Made by a program: the position numbers and the translations under genes. Of a stretch of 64,000 bases of DNA, positions 15,419-24,990 are shown piece by piece (position 1 is the stretch's first letter; every line of letters begins with the position of its first letter). The stretch spans positions 1,702,001-1,766,000 of the forward strand of contig NZ_QYUK01000011.1 of the NCBI RefSeq assembly GCF_003590945.1, given 5' to 3'. Origin of the DNA: Oleomonas cavernae (lineage in GTDB: Bacteria > Pseudomonadota > Alphaproteobacteria > Zavarziniales > Zavarziniaceae). The notes below the pieces were generated by a model, which was given only the letters and a program-made list of their open reading frames with translations, ran no database searches and was not told the DNA's origin.

Positions 15419-17178
15419 CAGCGCATCTCCTCGGCCGGCGTCACCCCAAGGATACCAAGACCCGACGCGATGACATCGCACACGGCTTGCAGCAGGCTGA
15501 GCCGGGCGCGCGTCAGGCCGGGGTCATTGACGTGGATGAAGCGCAAGGACGGGTCTTCCTTGCCCTTGTTCCACAGCCCGTGGAAGCTCGCGGCCAGATC
15601 ATACAGGGCAAAGGCCACGCGGTGCGGCTCGTGCGCCTCCGCGGCCGATTCCAGCAGGCGCGGAAAGGCCGCCATCTGCTTCACCAGGGCCAGTTCGTCG
15701 ATCGTCACGATGCGGTCGAGCGGCGCTGCCGCCAGTACCGCGCGATCGGTGTCGAGATCCGGCAGTTCCGCCTTGGCGTTGCGCAGCACCGAGCGCGCCC
15801 GGGCATGGGCGTACTGGACGTAGAAGATCGGGTTGTCCTTGGACTGTTCCGTCACCTTCTCGAAGTCGAAGTCGATCGGCGCATCGTTCTTGCGCATCAG
15901 CATCATGAAACGCACCACGTCGCGGCCGACCTCGTCGACGACCTCGCGCAGGGTGATGAAGCTGCCCGAGCGCTTGGACATCTTCACCGGCTCGCCGCCG
16001 CGGGTGAGCTTGACGAGCTGGCAGATCTTCACGTCGAGCTCGGCGGCACCGCCCGAAATCGCGGTCACCGCCGCGCGCATGCGCTTGATGTAACCGCCGT
16101 GGTCGGCGCCCCAGACGTCGATCTGGTTGGTGAAGCCGCGCGTGAACTTGTCGAAGTGATAGGCGATATCGGCGGCGAAATAGGTCCAGGCGCCGGACGA
16201 TTTCTTCAGCGGCCGGTCGGTGTCGTCGCCGAATTCGCTGGCCTTGAACAGGGTCTGGGGCCGCGGCTCCCAATCCTCGGGCTGCTTGCCCTTGGGGGCT
16301 TCCAGCACGCCTTCATAGATCAGGCCCCGCTCGGTCAGGGTCGCCAGCGCCTGGTCGATGCGGCCGGACTTGTGCAGGCTGGCCTCCGAGAAGAAGACGT
16401 CCTGCTTGATGTTGAGGGCAGCCAGATCCTCGCGGATCATCACCATCATCGCGGCGATGGCGAATTCCTTCACCGGCACCAGCCAGATTTCCTCCGGCTG
16501 GTTCAGGTAGCGGTCGCCAAACTTGGTCTTCAGCCCCTGCCCCACCGGAATCAGATAGTCGCCGGGATAGAGCCCCTCGGGGATCTCGCCGATCGCCTCG
16601 CCCAGGGCCTCGCGGTAGCGCAGGTGCGCGGAACGGGCCAGGGTGTCGACCTGGCCGCCGGCATCGTTGATGTAATATTCGCGGGTGACGTCGTAGCCGA
16701 CCTTCTCGAGCAAGGCGGCCAGCGCGTCGCCGAAGACGGCGCCGCGGCAATGGCCGACATGCAGCGGCCCGGTGGGATTGGCCGAGACATATTCGACATT
16801 GGTCCTGATGCCGGCACCCAGCGCCGAGGCGCCGTAAGCCGGGCCGGCGGCCAGGATCTCGCCCAGGCGCGCGCGCCAGAAATCATCCGACAGGCGCAGG
16901 TTGACGAAGCCGGGGCCGGCCACGCTCGCTTCCGTCACCGCCGGATGATCGCGCATGGCCTCGGCGATGTGCTGGCCCAGGACCTGGGGTTTCACGCCCA
17001 GGAGCTTGGACAGGGCGAGCGCCGCATTGGTCGCGACATCGCCGTGGGCGGCATCCTTGGTCGGCTCCAATCGGACGGCCGACAGGTCCTGCGGCAACGC
17101 AGGGATGGTGCCGGCGGCAGACAGGGACAGGAGGCGGGCCTTGAGGTCAAGGCCAAGACTATCGAAGAAGTTCATCAT
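15418..17178 (-). CDS. argS: Arginine-tRNA ligase
   Basis: 586 residues, class I synthetase. It has the N-terminal additional domain, then the HIGH-equivalent HVGH at 140-143 in [15 protein letters not shown], the [13 protein letters not shown] block, the [12 protein letters not shown] motif, and a C-terminal DALR anticodon-binding domain with [14 protein letters not shown]. It charges tRNA-Arg. ATG 17178 overlaps the dgt stop by four bases, and its own stop overlaps the SPOR gene start, so dgt-argS-SPOR are coupled. Confidence 0.96.
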   Translation of the reverse strand: MMNFFDSLGLDLKARLLSLSAAGTIPALPQDLSAVRLEPTKDAAHGDVATNAALALSKLLGVKPQVLGQHIAEAMRDHPAVTEASVAGPGFVNLRLSDDFWRARLGEILAAGPAYGASALGAGIRTNVEYVSANPTGPLHVGHCRGAVFGDALAALLEKVGYDVTREYYINDAGGQVDTLARSAHLRYREALGEAIGEIPEGLYPGDYLIPVGQGLKTKFGDRYLNQPEEIWLVPVKEFAIAAMMVMIREDLAALNIKQDVFFSEASLHKSGRIDQALATLTERGLIYEGVLEAPKGKQPEDWEPRPQTLFKASEFGDDTDRPLKKSSGAWTYFAADIAYHFDKFTRGFTNQIDVWGADHGGYIKRMRAAVTAISGGAAELDVKICQLVKLTRGGEPVKMSKRSGSFITLREVVDEVGRDVVRFMMLMRKNDAPIDFDFEKVTEQSKDNPIFYVQYAHARARSVLRNAKAELPDLDTDRAVLAAAPLDRIVTIDELALVKQMAAFPRLLESAAEAHEPHRVAFALYDLAASFHGLWNKGKEDPSLRFIHVNDPGLTRARLSLLQAVCDVIASGLGILGVTPAEEMR

Positions 17179-18356
17179 GTATGGACGCTGACATCGAAAA
17201 GGCGGGCGTGTTCCTCGATCGCGAAGCGGTCGGTCATGCCGGCAATGAAATCGGCCACAAGCCGGGCGGTTCTGGGCGTGCCGGACCCTTCGGCCCGCCG
17301 GGCCCAGTCGGCCGGCAGGCAATCGGGTTCGGCCAGGAAGAGGTCGAACAGTTCACGGACGGTCCGCCTGGCCTTGGAGGTCATGCGGTTCACCCGGTCG
17401 TGGCGATACATACGGGCCTTCAGGAACTCCTTCAATGCCCGATCCTGCGCCTGCATCTCGGGCGAAAATGCGACGACGGGTGCGCCGTGGTGGCGAATGT
17501 CTTCGACCAGGCCCGGTTTCAGGGCCGCCAGCCGCCGCGCCGTTTCGCCCAGGACATCCTCGACCATGCGGTTGATCAGGCGCCGCACCACCTCATGGGC
17601 CATGCGCTGGCGTTCCAGCTCGGGATACTGCCGCTCCACCGCCGCGACCACGTCGCCCACCAGGGGCAGGTCGCGCAGGTCGGCAAGCTGGAACAGGCCG
17701 GCGCGCAACCCGTCATCGATGTCGTGATTGTTATAGGCGATATCGTCGGCCAGGGCCGCCACCTGGGCCTCGGGCCCGGCATGGGTGGCCAGTTCCAGGT
17801 CCTGCTCGCCCATGTAGTCGAGGATGGCAACCGGCAGCGGCCCCGCGCCGCGCCGGCGCTTGCCCTGGGCGTCGACCAGCGGGCCGTTGTGCTTGACCAC
17901 CCCTTCCAGGGTTTCCCAGGTCAGGTTCAAGCCGTCGAAATCGGCGTAGCGCTTCTCCAGCCGGGTGAGAATCCGCAAGGTCTGGGCATTGTGGTCGAAG
18001 CCGCCGAAGGGCGCCATGCGCTCGTGCAGGGCATCCTCGCCGGCATGGCCAAAGCAGGTGTGGCCCAGGTCGTGGGCGAGCGCCAGCGCCTCGGCCAGAT
18101 CCTCGTCCAGGCCCAGGACGCGGCAGATCGAGCGGGCGATCTGCGCCACTTCCAGGCTGTGGGTCAGCCTGGTGCGGTAGTGATCGCCCTCGTGATAGAC
18201 GAAGACCTGGGTCTTGTACTGAAGCCGCCGGAAGGCACCCGAATGGATGATCCGGTCCCGGTCGCGCTGGAAGACGCTGCGGGTCGGGCTTTCGGGTTCG
18301 GGATGGCGGCGGCCCCGGCTGCGGCGCGGGTCGCTCGCATAGGGGGCGGCGGTCAT
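17175..18356 (-). CDS. dgt: Deoxyguanosinetriphosphate triphosphohydrolase-like protein
   Basis: 393 residues, HD superfamily. The metal residues are His in [11 protein letters not shown] and the HD pair in [16 protein letters not shown], with a later Asp in [16 protein letters not shown]. It hydrolyses dNTPs (preferring dGTP) to the nucleoside plus triphosphate. ATG 18356 gives the usual start [16 protein letters not shown] leading into [24 protein letters not shown]. In alphaproteobacteria it is regularly next to argS and divergent from erpA, as here, although a DUF3995 gene and a repeat lie between. Confidence 0.92.
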   Translation of the reverse strand: MTAAPYASDPRRSRGRRHPEPESPTRSVFQRDRDRIIHSGAFRRLQYKTQVFVYHEGDHYRTRLTHSLEVAQIARSICRVLGLDEDLAEALALAHDLGHTCFGHAGEDALHERMAPFGGFDHNAQTLRILTRLEKRYADFDGLNLTWETLEGVVKHNGPLVDAQGKRRRGAGPLPVAILDYMGEQDLELATHAGPEAQVAALADDIAYNNHDIDDGLRAGLFQLADLRDLPLVGDVVAAVERQYPELERQRMAHEVVRRLINRMVEDVLGETARRLAALKPGLVEDIRHHGAPVVAFSPEMQAQDRALKEFLKARMYRHDRVNRMTSKARRTVRELFDLFLAEPDCLPADWARRAEGSGTPRTARLVADFIAGMTDRFAIEEHARLFDVSVHT

Positions 18357-18399
18357 GGCCGCGAAACTACTAGGGTCGGCGCCCGGTCGCAAACGGCTC

Positions 18400-18831
18400 T
18401 TAGGCCGCGGCACAGGCAACCGCAAAGACACCCGCCGCCAAGCCCAGGCACAGGGGCGAGTAATAGCGGGTGTCGAGGCGGGCGAAGCGGCTGTTGCGGA
18501 TCTTCTTGAAGAAGCCGACCAGGCGGAAATCGCCGATCGACCGCGCGAACAGGACCAGGGCAAGGGCGAACGCGGCCCAGACCAGCAGCCAGTGGGCCAA
18601 GGGCAGATCGACCAGGCCGCCCACCGCAGCGACCAGCAGTGCGCAGCCCAGCAGCGCCGCCGCCACGAGCAAGGTCAAGCCGCGGCCCGGGTTGAAGGCC
18701 GGCTTGCCATCGACATAGGGCACGCCGGCCGACAGGCTGCCGATATCACCACGAATGGCCCAATAGGCGTGGATCAGGCCGAGCACGGCGAAAATGACGC
18801 TGACCGCCAGCGCCAGCAGGGTGATCGGCAT
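18400..18831 (-). CDS. DUF3995 family membrane protein
   Basis: 143 residues with four predicted membrane helices (LLALAVSVIFAVLGLIHAYW; GLTLLVAAALLGCALLVA; LLVWAAFALALVLFARS; PLCLGLAAGVFAVACA). The pattern H-x-YWA, and RSIGDFRLVGFFKK followed by FARLDTRYYSPLCL, is what I associate with DUF3995. Function unknown. The longer ORF to 18930 contains translated repeat sequence, so ATG 18831 is chosen. A transcript from a promoter around 18.85 kb could continue into dgt 43 bp on. Confidence 0.8.
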   Translation of the reverse strand: MPITLLALAVSVIFAVLGLIHAYWAIRGDIGSLSAGVPYVDGKPAFNPGRGLTLLVAAALLGCALLVAAVGGLVDLPLAHWLLVWAAFALALVLFARSIGDFRLVGFFKKIRNSRFARLDTRYYSPLCLGLAAGVFAVACAAA

Positions 18832-18868
18832 TTGAGGGCCTCCGCAGCAGTTACCTGCAAATCCAGCC

Positions 18869-18983
18869 TGCGTCCTTCGAGACGGGTGCTTCGCACCCTC
18901 CTCAGGATGAGGAAAATCTTTATGGCACAAAGGCTTACCTCATCCTGAGGAGCCATGCTAAGCGTGGCGTCTCGAAGGACGCA
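18869..18983. repeat. Family A palindromic repeat, copy 3
   Basis: 115 bp with arms TGCGTCCTTCGAGAC / GTCTCGAAGGACGCA and the inner CTCAGGATGAGGA / CTCATCCTGAGGA pair. The part between outer and inner stems differs on the two sides (GGGTGCTTCGCACCC on the left, GCCATGCTAAGCGTGGC on the right), each a small local hairpin. It lies in a divergent gap between DUF3995 and erpA. Confidence 0.92.
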
Positions 18984-19153
18984 CCCCACGAATCCAATAC
19001 AATCTTCAATCTACGCTACGCCCGGACACTGCTCCCCGCCATCCGCAGGACTGCACCGCGCGGGCGACAAATTGACATCCGGCGCCACAATCCTATGTTT
19101 AAGCAACGACGTTAACCTTTGTCCGCGGCCGGCTGTCCGGCCAGGGGTATTCC

Positions 19154-19546
19154 ATGACCGCGACGCAAGCTGCCTCGGGCGCTGATGGCGCCCTGCTTCC
19201 GCCCCCCGGCGACGGCCGTACTGTCGGCCTGACCGACAGCGCTGCCGCGCGCGTCGCCTTCCTCTTGAGGGAAGAAGACGGCGGGGCCGACGTGTTCCTG
19301 CGGGTGTCGGTTTCGGGCGGCGGCTGTTCGGGCTTCCAGTACGGCTTTGCCTTCGACGACCAGGTGATGGACGACGACCTGCTGATCGAGAAAGGCGGCG
19401 CCACGGTGCGCATCGATTCGGTCTCGCTCGACCTGCTGGCCGGTTCGGTCATCGATTATGTCGAGGACATGATGGGGGCGTCGTTCCAGGTGAAGAACCC
19501 GAACGCCTCCTCGTCCTGCGGCTGCGGCTCGTCCTTCGCGGTCTGA
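19154..19546 (+). CDS. erpA: Iron-sulfur cluster insertion protein ErpA (A-type carrier)
   Basis: 130 residues. The HesB/IscA domain has its three cluster-binding cysteines: Cys58 in SGGGCSGFQYGF, and Cys122 and Cys124 in SSSCGCGSSF. It also has the ErpA-like DLLAGSVIDYVEDMMGASF region. It passes Fe-S clusters to target apoproteins. The N-terminus carries about 23 extra residues (ASGADGALLPPPGDGR) before the domain, so a later start is possible, but no better start codon is evident. xth follows after 8 bp. Confidence 0.92.
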   Translation: MTATQAASGADGALLPPPGDGRTVGLTDSAAARVAFLLREEDGGADVFLRVSVSGGGCSGFQYGFAFDDQVMDDDLLIEKGGATVRIDSVSLDLLAGSVIDYVEDMMGASFQVKNPNASSSCGCGSSFAV

Positions 19547-19554
19547 CCCGCCCG

Positions 19555-20322
19555 ATGCGGGTCGCCAGCTTCAACGTCAATTCGGTCAAGGCACGCCTGA
19601 CCAACCTCACCGATTGGCTGCGCGAGGCGCAGCCCGATGTCGTCTGCCTGCAGGAACTGAAGACGATCGACGTCGACCTGCCGGAAATCGGTGATGCCGG
19701 CTACAACATCGTCGCCGTGGGCCAGAAGACCTACAACGGCGTCGCGATCCTGGCCAAGGAGAGCATCGAGGTCGAGGAGCGCCGCCTGCCCGGCGACGAG
19801 GCCGATGAACAGGCCCGCTACGTCCAGGCCCTGATCGGCGGGCGCCTGCGCGTCGCCTCGATCTACCTGCCCAACGGCAACCCGATCGATACCGACAAGT
19901 TTTCCTATAAGCTGGGCTGGATGGCGCGCCTGCGCGACCACGCCGCCGGCCTGCTGGCGCTGGAGGAACCCACCGTGCTGGCGGGCGACTACAACGTCTG
20001 CCCGACCGACGGCGACGTCTACGATCCTTTCGCCTTCCGCGACGATGCCCTGTGCCAGCCGCAATCCCGCGCGGCGCTGCGGCGGATCGTCAATCTGGGC
20101 TATACCGATGCCCTGATGGCGATCGATCCCGGGCCCAGGCGCTACACCTATTGGGACTATCAGGGTGGCGCGCTGCAGCGTAACAACGGCCTGCGCATCG
20201 ACCACCTGCTGCTTTCGCCCCAGGCCGCCGACCGCCTGCTGGATGCCGGGGTCGACAAGGCCCCGCGTGAGCGCGAACGCCCGTCCGACCACACCCCGGT
20301 GTGGTGCAAGCTGGATATCTGA
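19555..20322 (+). CDS. xth: Exodeoxyribonuclease III
   Basis: 255 residues of the exonuclease-endonuclease-phosphatase fold. Motifs: FNVNSVKARL at the start, CLQELKT (metal Glu), GDYNVCPTDGDVYDP (Asn/Asp pair), RIDHLLLSP and the final SDHTPVWCKL (catalytic Asp-His). It is an AP endonuclease and 3'-5' exonuclease in base-excision repair. It lies 8 bp after erpA, the usual pair in this bacterial class. Confidence 0.94.
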   Translation: MRVASFNVNSVKARLTNLTDWLREAQPDVVCLQELKTIDVDLPEIGDAGYNIVAVGQKTYNGVAILAKESIEVEERRLPGDEADEQARYVQALIGGRLRVASIYLPNGNPIDTDKFSYKLGWMARLRDHAAGLLALEEPTVLAGDYNVCPTDGDVYDPFAFRDDALCQPQSRAALRRIVNLGYTDALMAIDPGPRRYTYWDYQGGALQRNNGLRIDHLLLSPQAADRLLDAGVDKAPRERERPSDHTPVWCKLDI

Positions 20323-20377
20323 GGGCCGGTGGGGGCGCCGATGGAGCCTGCCCCCCGTTCGACCCCCCATCCCGTTC

Positions 20378-21367
20378 ATGACCTTGCCCAACTGGCTGAA
20401 GGCGGCAGCGCTGTGTGGCTTTGACGTTACGCCTCTGTTCGCCCAGGCCGGCATCGACATCGACCTGATCCACCTGGAAAGCGCCACCGTGCGGCCGTCG
20501 CAGATCATCCAGGTGATGACCGCGGCCGTGGCCCTGGCCAAGCGGGGCCACTTCCCCTTCGCGCTGGGCGAGACCTTCGCCTTCGAATACATGCCCGATA
20601 TCGAGGTCTTCGTGACCACCAGCCCGACCCTGCGCCAGGCCCTGCCGGTGTTCGACCTGGTGCGGGCCTTCATCAACCCCATGCTGGCGGTCGACCTGCG
20701 CGAGGACGGCGCGGTGGCGAGGCTGATCCTGCGCAGCGATCACCCGACCGAGGCGACACCCTATTTCGCCGAATCGCTGTTCGCCGCGATCCTGAAGTTC
20801 GCCCGCCGGCTGCTGGACCAGCAACACCCGTTCCACCGCCTTTGCCTGACCTATCCCGCCCCGGCCCATGCGGCGAAGTACCGGGCCTTCTTCAAGCTGC
20901 CGGTCGCCTTCGAGCAGCGCGAGAACGCGATCGAGTTCGACCGCGACCTGCTGGACCGGCCGCTGCGGGGCGGCGTCCCCGTGCTGCATCGCCAGGCGGA
21001 GTACCGTATCGAGCGCCGGATGGCCCATCGCCCGCGCTATAGCGGGGTCACCGCCGCCGTCGAGGCGACCTTGCGAGCCAAGCCGGCGCTGCTGGGCGGC
21101 GGGCTGGCCGCGACGGCCCAGGCCATGGCCTGGCCCAGCCGCAGCCTGCAACGCCGCCTGGCCGAGGAAGGCGAGAACTTTGCCGCACTCCAGGCCCGGG
21201 TCCGCCAGCAACTGGCCATGGCCTATCTGGACGACGACCGCGGCGATATCGAAGCCTTGAGCGACTACCTGGGCTTTTCCGACCGGCGCAGCTTCACCCG
21301 CGCCTTCGTCCGCTGGACCGGGCAAACACCCCGCGCCTTCCGGGCCAAGGGGCGCACCGAACGCTGA
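20378..21367 (+). CDS. AraC family transcriptional regulator (OruR-like, arabinose-binding-domain type)
   Basis: 329 residues. The N-terminal about 190 residues match the large ligand domain used by OruR/virulence-type AraC proteins (ALCGFDVTPLFAQAGID ... HPFHRLCLTYPAPAHAAKYRAFFKLPVAFEQ). The C-terminal two-HTH DNA-binding domain includes MAWPSRSLQRRLAEEGENF and DIEALSDYLGFSDRRSFTRAF. No target is obvious; the next gene (PF10118 protein) lies 94 bp downstream on the same strand and could be regulated or independent. Confidence 0.88.
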   Translation: MTLPNWLKAAALCGFDVTPLFAQAGIDIDLIHLESATVRPSQIIQVMTAAVALAKRGHFPFALGETFAFEYMPDIEVFVTTSPTLRQALPVFDLVRAFINPMLAVDLREDGAVARLILRSDHPTEATPYFAESLFAAILKFARRLLDQQHPFHRLCLTYPAPAHAAKYRAFFKLPVAFEQRENAIEFDRDLLDRPLRGGVPVLHRQAEYRIERRMAHRPRYSGVTAAVEATLRAKPALLGGGLAATAQAMAWPSRSLQRRLAEEGENFAALQARVRQQLAMAYLDDDRGDIEALSDYLGFSDRRSFTRAFVRWTGQTPRAFRAKGRTER

Positions 21368-21461
21368 GCCATTGGCACCAAATGTTCCCTTTTGGGGCTG
21401 CGGTCATATCGCCGGCGACAACCCGCCCCTAGATTGGGCAGGGCTTAGAGAAGGCGACCCC

Positions 21462-22337
21462 ATGGACCAGCAGCACCAGACCGACGCCGCCATCATCCCC
21501 CGCAAGGGCCCGGATTTCGGCCTGGACGGCGACATTCCCCGCTATTGGATGGGCGGCGACCCGTTCAAGACCCGGTTCTTCGATGCCATGTCCCTGCTGT
21601 TTCCCGAGGGCGAGAAATTCTTCATCGCCTGCGTGCGCGACTATCACGACAAGATCGACGACCCGGCCCTGGCGGAACAGGTGCGCGGCTTCGTCTATCA
21701 GGAAGGCCAGCACGGCATGGTGCATACGCGCTTCAACGACCGGCTGAAGGCGCAAGGCATCGATGTCGACCGGGAGCTGGAAGAACAGAAGCAACTGCTG
21801 AACGAGACCTTCCGCAAGCGCTTCCCCAAGGTTTTCACGCTGGCCCAGACGGCGGCCTCGGAACACCTCACGGCCCTGATGGCCCACGGCTTCTTCGCGA
21901 CCGACATGATGCAGAAGGCCGACCCGCGCATCCGCGCCATGTACGCCTGGCACGCCATCGAGGAGATCGAGCACAAGGCGGTCGCCTTCGACGTCTTCAA
22001 GAAGGTCGCCCGCGGCAGCTACCTCACCCGGATCTCGGCCATGCTGATGGCCTCGCTGGGCTTCCCGCTCCACGTCTTCGTCATCATGCACCGCATGTTC
22101 AAGGTCGACCGGCCCGAAAAGCCGCTCGCCATGTGGCTGCGCGGGTTGTGGTGGCTCTATGGCTGGGGCGGCCTCTATCCCCGCCTGCTGCCGCATTACT
22201 TTGCCTACTACCTTCCCGGCTTCCATCCCTGGAAGCACGGCGACATGGGCATTCACGAGACCTGGACGACGGCCTTCAAGGACAGCGGCGGCAATGCGAT
22301 TGCCGCCGGCAACGCCGTGCTGCCAGGCGCGTCCTGA
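21462..22337 (+). CDS. PF10118-type putative metal-dependent hydrolase
   Basis: 291 residues. The fold is marked by helical segments with paired Glu/His residues: YQEGQHGMVHTRFN near residue 89, AASEHLTALMAHGFF, and WHAIEEIEHKAVAFDVFKK. These look like a ferritin-like diiron arrangement, the pattern of the COG3687 family annotated as metal-dependent hydrolases. A hydrophobic C-terminal part (SAMLMASLGFPLHVFVIMH) may contact membrane. Start ATG 21462 follows a GAGAAGG-type site. Function is uncertain; the diiron reading is my inference from residue spacing. Confidence 0.7.
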   Translation: MDQQHQTDAAIIPRKGPDFGLDGDIPRYWMGGDPFKTRFFDAMSLLFPEGEKFFIACVRDYHDKIDDPALAEQVRGFVYQEGQHGMVHTRFNDRLKAQGIDVDRELEEQKQLLNETFRKRFPKVFTLAQTAASEHLTALMAHGFFATDMMQKADPRIRAMYAWHAIEEIEHKAVAFDVFKKVARGSYLTRISAMLMASLGFPLHVFVIMHRMFKVDRPEKPLAMWLRGLWWLYGWGGLYPRLLPHYFAYYLPGFHPWKHGDMGIHETWTTAFKDSGGNAIAAGNAVLPGAS

Positions 22338-22398
22338 TCCTTCCCTACTCTGCCGGCGCCCGCGGTGGCATGCTGCCGGCAGAACCAGGGAGGACACC

Positions 22399-22839
22399 AT
22401 GCGCCCGATCACGGCCGACGACCCGTTGACCGGCGGCTGCCTGTGCGGGCGCTTGCGCTACCGCGTCATCGCCCCGCCGCTCTCGACCAGCCATTGCCAT
22501 TGCACCTTGTGCCGCCGGGCGAATGCCGCCGGCTTCGTCACCTGGTCGACGGTGCCGCGCGCGGCCTTCTCGTTCAACCAGGACAGCCCGAAGGACTACG
22601 CCTGGTCGCCGCGGGCGGTGCGCCAGTTCTGCCCCGATTGCGGCAGCCAGCTCACCTTCCGCTTCGTCGAGCTGGCCGACGAAATTGACATCACCTGCGC
22701 CACGCTGGACGAGCCCGATCGGGTTACGCCCGAGTATCACACCTGGGTCGCCAACAAGCTGCCCTGGATCGTGCTGGGCAACGACGGCATCCCCCATCAC
22801 GACGAATGGGGCAGCGACACGGTGCCCGACGGGGTGTGA
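22399..22839 (+). CDS. GFA family protein (glutathione-dependent formaldehyde-activating type)
   Basis: 146 residues. Cysteines match the two-zinc GFA fold: Cys14 and Cys16 in GGCLCGRLRY; Cys33, Cys35 and Cys38 in SHCHCTLCRR; Cys78 and Cys81 in RQFCPDCGSQL. Members share the CENP-V/Mss4-like fold; despite the name, most have no proven role in formaldehyde handling. ATG 22399 has a strong AGGGAGGA site a few bases upstream. It converges on the LysR gene across a palindrome. Confidence 0.88.
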   Translation: MRPITADDPLTGGCLCGRLRYRVIAPPLSTSHCHCTLCRRANAAGFVTWSTVPRAAFSFNQDSPKDYAWSPRAVRQFCPDCGSQLTFRFVELADEIDITCATLDEPDRVTPEYHTWVANKLPWIVLGNDGIPHHDEWGSDTVPDGV

Positions 22840-22853
22840 GCCTCCTGCGCACT

Positions 22854-22983
22854 CCCTCGCCCCGCGTGCGGGGAGAGGGCTGGGGTGAGGGGTCGCGGGG
22901 CCACACCTTGTCCTGACCGGATCGGGCACGGCCAGCCCCTGGCAGCCCCTCACCCTGCCCTCTCCCCGCAAGCGGGGCGAGGG
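22854..22983. repeat. Family E palindromic repeat, copy 2
   Basis: Outer arms CCCTCGCCCCGCGTGCGGGG with GAGAGGG on the left, and CCCTCTCCCCGCAAGCGGGG with CGAGGG on the right. GGGGTGAGGGG and CCCCTCACC face each other between them. It fills a convergent gap between the GFA gene and lysR. Confidence 0.82.
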
Positions 22984-22995
22984 AAACCGGTGGCA

Positions 22996-23910
22996 TTACC
23001 CAGGCCGGTCCCATGGCGGCACGCCGGCGAAGGCTTCGGCCAGGAAATCGATCATCACGCGCACTTTGGCGCTCAGGTGGCGGCGGCTGGGGAAGATTGC
23101 CTGCACGTCGATGTCGGGCATGCGGAAGCCCGGCAGCAGCGGCACCAGGCGGCCCTGGCGCAGATCCTCCCCGATCAGGAAGGTGGGCTGCCAGATGATG
23201 CCGCGCCCGGCGATCGCCGCCGCCCGTGCGGTGTCGCCGTTGTTGGTCAGCATCACATAGTTGACCTTGACCGCATGGTCGACGCCGACCGCGTCCAGGA
23301 GATGCCATTCGTCCCCGGTCGAAGCGTAGGTATAGCCGACGCAAGCGTGGCCGCGCAGGTCGTCCGGCACCATAGGCGTGCCATGACGGGCCAGATAGCC
23401 GGGCGAGGCGCAGACGATGTTGCGCGAGACGGCGAGCCGGCGGGCGATATGGGTGGTGGAGCCGGCGCGCGAAATCCGGATGGCGAGGTCGAAGCCCTCG
23501 TCGACGATGTCGACCACCCGGTCGAACAGCGCCACGTCGAGTTCCACCGCCGGGTAGCGATCCAAGAACCGCGGCCACAGCGGCGCCAGGTGCAGGACGC
23601 CGAAGCTGAGCGGCGCGTTGACCCGCAGCCGGCCCTGGGGCCGCAGGGTGGCGGCCGAGACCAGTGCCTCGGTCTCGGCCACATCGTCCAGGATCGATTT
23701 GCTGCGCTCGTACAGCGCCTGGCCGCCCTCGGTGAGCGAGACGCGCCGCGAGGTGCGGTTCAGCAGGCGCGTGCCGAGATAGGCCTCGAGCTCGCTGACA
23801 TAACGGGTGACGTTGGCCGGCGAGGTGTTCAGAGCCTCCGCCGCGCGGGCAAAGCCGCCCGTCGAGACGACGGTCGCGAAGATTTCGTAGGCGCGCAGCC
23901 GATCCATCAC
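22996..23910 (-). CDS. LysR family transcriptional regulator
   Basis: 304 residues. N-terminal winged HTH (MDRLRAYEIFATVVSTGGFARAAEALNTSPANVTRYVSEL, given here only as a landmark in parts: FARAAEALNTSP and VTRYVSELEAYLGTRLLNR). The effector domain follows (GRLRVNAPLSFGVLHLAPLW, VDEGFDLAIRISRAG). This is the common CrgA/DmlR-like subgroup. It is divergent from the alpha/beta-hydrolase gene with a dyad at 23929-23946 between them, so it likely regulates that gene and the following SDR. Confidence 0.9.
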   Translation of the reverse strand: MMDRLRAYEIFATVVSTGGFARAAEALNTSPANVTRYVSELEAYLGTRLLNRTSRRVSLTEGGQALYERSKSILDDVAETEALVSAATLRPQGRLRVNAPLSFGVLHLAPLWPRFLDRYPAVELDVALFDRVVDIVDEGFDLAIRISRAGSTTHIARRLAVSRNIVCASPGYLARHGTPMVPDDLRGHACVGYTYASTGDEWHLLDAVGVDHAVKVNYVMLTNNGDTARAAAIAGRGIIWQPTFLIGEDLRQGRLVPLLPGFRMPDIDVQAIFPSRRHLSAKVRVMIDFLAEAFAGVPPWDRPG

Positions 23911-23928
23911 CGATCATTCATAAAAGCT

Positions 23929-23946
23929 GAACTACTAAATCAGTTC
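23929..23946. promoter_or_regulatory. Candidate LysR-binding dyad
   Basis: GAACT-N8-AGTTC in the 122-bp gap between divergent lysR and the hydrolase gene. Embedded in it is the T-N11-A spacing typical of LysR sites. A TATAAAAT stretch about 15 bp further on could be the -10 of the hydrolase promoter. Confidence 0.5.
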
Positions 23947-24032
23947 TGCACCATCGATCCAGTATAAAATGAACAATACCTTCTGCCCATCGGCACCGCA
24001 GCGCCGAGCCTCATTCGGACAGGAGACTTCAA

Positions 24033-24965
24033 ATGATCAACGACCTGACCCCTTCCCGCCGCAGCCTGCTGGCCGGCGCTGCCGCCCTCACCCTCGCCGC
24101 GGCGCCCGTCTTCGCCGCCACCGGCAAGGTCCCCGCCGGCTTCCGGGAAGCCGATGCGGAGGTGAACGGCACCCGCATCCACTACGCGATCGGCGGCCAG
24201 GGCAGCGCTATCGTCCTGCTCCACGGCTATGCCCAGACCAGCCACATGTGGACGCCCCTGATGCCCTTGCTGGCCAAGAACCACACGGTGATCGTGCCCG
24301 ACCTGCGCGGCGCCGGTGCCTCGGCCAAGCCCGAGGGCGGCTACGACAAGAAGACCTTGGCGGTCGACATCCACGACCTGGTCACCCAGCTCGGCTTCGA
24401 CAAGGTGCAGGTGGTCGGCCACGACATCGGCCTGATGGTCGCCTATGCCTTCGCCGCCCAATTCCCGCAAGCGACCGAGCGCCTGGTCCTGATGGATGCC
24501 TTCCTGCCCGGCATCGGCAACTGGAAGGATGTCTGGCTGCTGCGCGACCTGTGGCACTTCCACTTCTACGGCCCCACCCCGCTGGCCCTGGTCGCCGGCC
24601 GCGAGCGGATCTACTTCGAGCACTTCTGGAACGACTTCGCCGCCGATCCCAAGCATTCGGTCTCGGAAGAGGACCGGCAGGTCTATGCCGCGGCCTATGC
24701 CCAGCCGGGCGGCATGAAGGCGGGCTTTGAATACTTCCGCAACTTCGAGAAGGACGCCGCCGATTTTGCAGCACTTGCTGAAACCAAGCTGACCATGCCG
24801 GTCCTGGTCCTGACCGGCGAGAAGGCCAGCGGCACCGTCCTGATCGATCAGACCAGGCTGGTCGCCCAGAATGTCGAGGGTGTGATCATCCCCGGCTCGG
24901 GCCACTGGCTGATCGACGAGGCGCCCGCACTCGTCATCCCCGCTCTCGTCAACTTCCTCAAGTAA
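24033..24965 (+). CDS. Exported alpha/beta hydrolase (epoxide hydrolase / haloalkanoate dehalogenase type)
   Basis: 310 residues. A twin-arginine signal (SRRSLLAGAAALTLAAAPVFA) suggests folded export to the periplasm. The mature enzyme has the oxyanion HGYAQTSHMW at about 64, the nucleophile Asp131 in VVGHDIGLMVAY (Asp, not Ser, as in epoxide hydrolases and fluoroacetate dehalogenases), and the catalytic His in GSGHWLIDE. The LRGAGASAKP stretch is also family-typical. It is divergent from LysR and is followed after 25 bp by an SDR gene, likely one operon. The real substrate cannot be told. Confidence 0.85.
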   Translation: MINDLTPSRRSLLAGAAALTLAAAPVFAATGKVPAGFREADAEVNGTRIHYAIGGQGSAIVLLHGYAQTSHMWTPLMPLLAKNHTVIVPDLRGAGASAKPEGGYDKKTLAVDIHDLVTQLGFDKVQVVGHDIGLMVAYAFAAQFPQATERLVLMDAFLPGIGNWKDVWLLRDLWHFHFYGPTPLALVAGRERIYFEHFWNDFAADPKHSVSEEDRQVYAAAYAQPGGMKAGFEYFRNFEKDAADFAALAETKLTMPVLVLTGEKASGTVLIDQTRLVAQNVEGVIIPGSGHWLIDEAPALVIPALVNFLK

Positions 24966-24990
24966 CCCCAGAAATCGAAGGAGCAGAATC

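Noticed and set aside
15487-17727. A 746-codon open frame on the plus strand
   Set aside because: It lies opposite argS and dgt, is made of high-G+C antisense codons, and has no recognisable domain; argS and dgt are certain.
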